A stretch of 64,000 nucleotides of DNA from Prorocentrum cordatum (taxonomy: Eukaryota; Sar; Dinophyceae; Prorocentrales; Prorocentraceae), in contig CAUYUJ010021066.1 in the NCBI GenBank assembly GCA_963575745.1, positions 7,501 through 71,500 on the forward strand, read 5' to 3'. A program made the position numbers and the translations under genes. Shown piece after piece: positions 61,201 to 64,000 of the stretch (its first letter is position 1; the number at the start of each line of letters is the position of its first letter). Under the pieces are notes generated by a model, which was not told the DNA's origin, searched no databases, and was given only the letters and a program-made list of their open reading frames with translations.

Positions 61201-64000
61201 GCAGCAGCACAGTGACCAGCACGACGGCAAGCAGCAGCACCACGCGCAGCAGCACTAGCGCCTCCAGCAGCACTACTGCGACCAGCATGAGTGGATCCAG
61301 CAGCACCACGCGCAGCAGCACTAGCGCCACCAGCAGCACCACTGCGACCAGCACGAGTGCCACCAGCAGCACCACTCGCAGCAGCACCAGTGCCACCAGC
61401 AGCGCCACTGCGACCAGCACGAGTGCTACCAGCAGCATCACCCGCAGCAGCACCAGTGCCACCAGCAGCACCACGGTGACGAGCACAAGCAAAACCAGCA
61501 GCACATCTATGACTAGCAGCACTACTCACAGCAGCACCAGCGCATCCAGCAGCACCACCGTGACCAGCAGCACCACGCACAGCAGCACCAGTGCCACCAG
61601 CAGCACCACGGTGACGAGCACAAGCAAAACCAGCAGCACATCTATGACTAGCAGCACTACTCACAGCAGCACCAGCGCATCCAGCAGCACCACCGTGACC
61701 AGCAGCACCACGCACAGCAGCACCAGTGCCACCAGCAGCACCACGGTGACGAGCACAAGCAAAACCAGCAGCACATCTATGACTAGCAGCACTACTCACA
61801 GCAGCACCAGCGCATCCAGCAGCACCACCGTGACCAGCAGCACCACGCACAGCAGCACCAGCGCCACCAGCAGCAGCACTGTCACCAGCACGAGTGGAAC
61901 AAGCAGCAGCACAGTGACCAGCACGACGGGATCCAGTAGCACCACTGCGACCAGCACGAGTGCCACCAGCAGCACCACTCGCAGCAGCACCAGCGCAACC
62001 ACTAGCACTACTGTGACCAGCACGAGTGCCACCAGCAGCACCACCGGCAGCAGCACCAGCGCAACCAGCAGCACCACTGTGACGAGCACAAGCGAAACCA
62101 GCAGCACATCTGTGACCAGCAGCACCCCCACAGCAGCATTAGCGCATCCAGCAGCACCACCGTGACCAGCACAACGGGAACCAGCAGCACCACGCGCAGC
62201 AGCACGAGTGCCACCAGCAGCACCAGCGTCACCAGCACGAGTGGAACGAGCAGCATCACTGTTACTAGTACGACGGAATCTAGTAGCACCACAGTGACCA
62301 CCACAACGGGCACCAGCAGCACTACGCGTAGCAGCACCAGTGCCACAAGCAGCTCCACCGTGACCAGCACGAGTGACACCAGCAGCACCACGAGAAGCAG
62401 CACGAGTGCCACCAGCAGCACCAGCGTCACCAGCACGACGAGAACCAGCAGCACCACCCACAGCAGCACGACAAGAAGCAGCAGCACCAGTGTGAGCAGC
62501 ACGAGCGCATCCAGCAGCACCACCGTCACCAGCACGACGGCAAGCAGCAGTACCACGCGCAGCAGCACTAGCGCCTCCAGCAGCACTACTGCGACCAGCA
62601 CCAGTGGATCCAGCAGCACCACTCGCAGCAGCACCAGTGCCACCAGCAGCACCACTGCGACCAGCACGAGTGACACCAGCAGCATCACCCGCAGCAGCAC
62701 CAGTGCCACCAGCAGCACCACGGCGACGAGCACAAGTGAATCTAGCAGCACATCTGTGACCAGCAGCACTACGCGCAGCAGCTCTAGCGCATCCAGCAGC
62801 AGCAGCACAGTGACCAGCACAACCGGAACCAGCAGCACCACGCGCAGTAGTACCAGCGCCACCAGCAGCACCACCATCACCAGCACGAGGGGAACGAGCA
62901 GCACCACTGTTACAAGTACGACGGGATCCAGTAGCACCACTGCGACCAGCACGAGTGCCACCAGCAGCACCACGAGAAGCAGCACGAGTGCCACGAGCAG
63001 CACCAGTGTCACCAGCACGACACGAACCAGCAGCACCACCCACAGCAGCACCACGCGCAGCAGCACCAGTGCCACCAGCAGCAGCACAGTGACCAGCACG
63101 AGTGCTACCAGCAGCACCAGCCTCAGCAGCACCAGCGAAACCAGCAGCACCACTGTGACGAGCACAAGCAAAACCAGCAGCACATCTGTGACTAGCAGCA
63201 CTACTCGCAGCAGCACCACTGCCACCAGCAGCACCAGCGTCACCGGCACGAGTGGAACGAGCAGCACCACGCGCAGCAGCAACAGCGCCACCAGCAGCAG
63301 CACTGTCACCAGCACGAGTGGAACAAGCAGCAGCACAGTGACCAGCACGACGGGATCCAGTAGCACCACTGCGACCAGCACGAGTGCCACCAGCAGCACC
63401 ACTCGCAGCAGCATCAGCGCAACCACTAGCACTACTGTGACCAGCACGAGTGCCACCAGCAGCACCACCGGCAGCAGCACCAGCGCCACCAGCAGCACCA
63501 CTGTGACAAGCACAAGCGACACCAGCAGCACATCTGTGACCAGCAGCACCACTCACAGCAGCATTAGCGTATCCAGCAGCACCACCGTGACCAGCACAAC
63601 GGGAACCAGCAGCACCACGCGCAGCAGCACGAGTGCCACCAGCAGCACCAGCGCCACCAGCACGAGTGGAACGAGCAGCACCACTGTTACAAGTACGACG
63701 GGATCCAGCAGCACAACGCGTAGCAGCACCAGTGCCACAAGCAGCTCCACTGTGACCAGCACGAGTGACACCAGCAGCACTACGAGAAGCAGCACGAGTG
63801 CCACCAGCAGCACCAGCGTCACCAGCACGACGAGAACCAGCAGCACCACCCACAGCAGCACGACAAGAAGCAGCATCACCACTATGAGCAGCACGAGCGC
63901 ATCCAGCAGCTGCACAGTGACCAGCACGACGGGAACCAGCAGCACCACGCGCAGCAGCACTAGCGCCTCTAGCAGCACCACTGCGACTAGCAGGAGTGCC
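58285..64000 (+). CDS. Giant Ser/Thr-rich secreted/surface protein, 5' part
   Basis: ATG at 58285 follows an SL relic; the gene runs off the window. Residues about 29-57 form a hydrophobic stretch (FLASVSLLAAWAAWEVAP) after a basic segment, fitting a signal peptide or anchor. Three related modules of about 80 residues lie at residues 138-218, 267-348 and 410-489. Each has four Cys in the pattern T-C-(x)5-8-L-x-D-V...E-C...G-F...C-x-Y/F...RYIC-x-G. The closing motif is WRYICKG, FRYICPG and WRYICKG. Ser/Thr linkers separate them. From residue about 490 onward the protein is an uninterrupted Ser/Thr array (SSTTVTSTS, SSTTRSSTSA), mucin-like and a likely site of dense O-glycosylation. Two phase changes, at about 60408-60415 (two extra bases) and 62122-62130 (one missing base), split the frame. 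They may be assembly errors in a repeat. Role in cell wall, theca or mucilage is inference. Confidence 0.7.
59761..64000 (+). repeat. Ser/Thr-codon tandem array with higher-order units
   Basis: AGCAGCACCACN-type codons repeat for more than 4 kb. A higher-order unit of about 348-359 bp marked by CAGCAGCATTAGCG starts at 60111, 60470 and 60818 and recurs at 62131 and 63555. A perfect 135-bp (45-codon) unit is tandem three times, marked by ACATCTATGACTAGCAGC at 61503, 61638 and 61773. Antisense frames of up to 685 codons exist here and are compositional shadows. Confidence 0.85.

Noticed and set aside
60108-63853. Antisense frames of 580 and 685 codons rich in Gly/Ala/Val/Leu
   Set aside because: They are the complement of AGC/ACC codon repeats of the plus-strand Ser/Thr-rich gene, which has the ATG, hydrophobic N-terminus, Cys modules and SL relic.

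Overview
The window is GC-rich nuclear DNA of a eukaryote, best explained as a dinoflagellate. The decisive clue is a set of relics of the 22-nt dinoflagellate spliced leader (DinoSL) in genomic DNA at 7925, 14933, 16828, 27115 and 58212. Each lies 58-231 bp upstream of an intronless reading frame. Such relics arise when a trans-spliced mRNA is reverse transcribed and reinserted. Sparse same-strand genes, a heavy retroelement load and abundant simple repeats agree with this. I cannot name the species; a Prorocentrum-like genome is only a guess.

Layout. 1-5.2 kb: GGA/TCC arrays, a 201-bp tandem repeat and weak coding remnants. 5.2-7.0 kb: a decayed reverse transcriptase/RNase H element. 7.7-9.8 kb: a gene for a protein with GCDGDAFGK-type repeats, enclosed with its SL relic between two TCC arrays. 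9.8-14.3 kb: purine arrays and several foldback or inverted-repeat elements. 14.8-22.0 kb: three co-directional intronless genes (347, 576 and 1002 aa) of unknown function, each preceded by a pyrimidine tract plus AG. 22-27 kb: a 1.2-kb TCC array, foldback elements and a reverse transcriptase fragment. 27.1-32.4 kb: a nearly full-length non-LTR retrotransposon (ORF1; endonuclease-RT ORF2 with frameshifts) that begins with an SL relic and is flanked by GGA arrays. 33-45 kb: TA-flanked miniature inverted-repeat elements, another RT pseudogene and a 100-N gap. 45-58 kb: mostly satellites (153-bp and 77-bp units, an AT-rich unit joined by GTT arrays, several minisatellites). 58.3-64.0 kb: the 5' part of a very long Ser/Thr-rich, probably secreted or membrane-anchored protein with three four-cysteine modules.

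How it fits together. Expressed genes are few, and all are intronless with SL relics or trans-splice-acceptor-like tracts, so the coding content looks built by retroposition. The retrotransposon is the obvious type of machinery for this. Its own copy and the 433-aa gene both sit with the SL 5' end exactly at the edge of a (GGA)n or (TCC)n array and with an array of the same orientation downstream. This suggests that these microsatellites are landing sites, or are generated, during retroposition. Most other long open frames are low-complexity readings through GGA/TCC, satellite or Ser/Thr-repeat DNA and are not annotated as genes.
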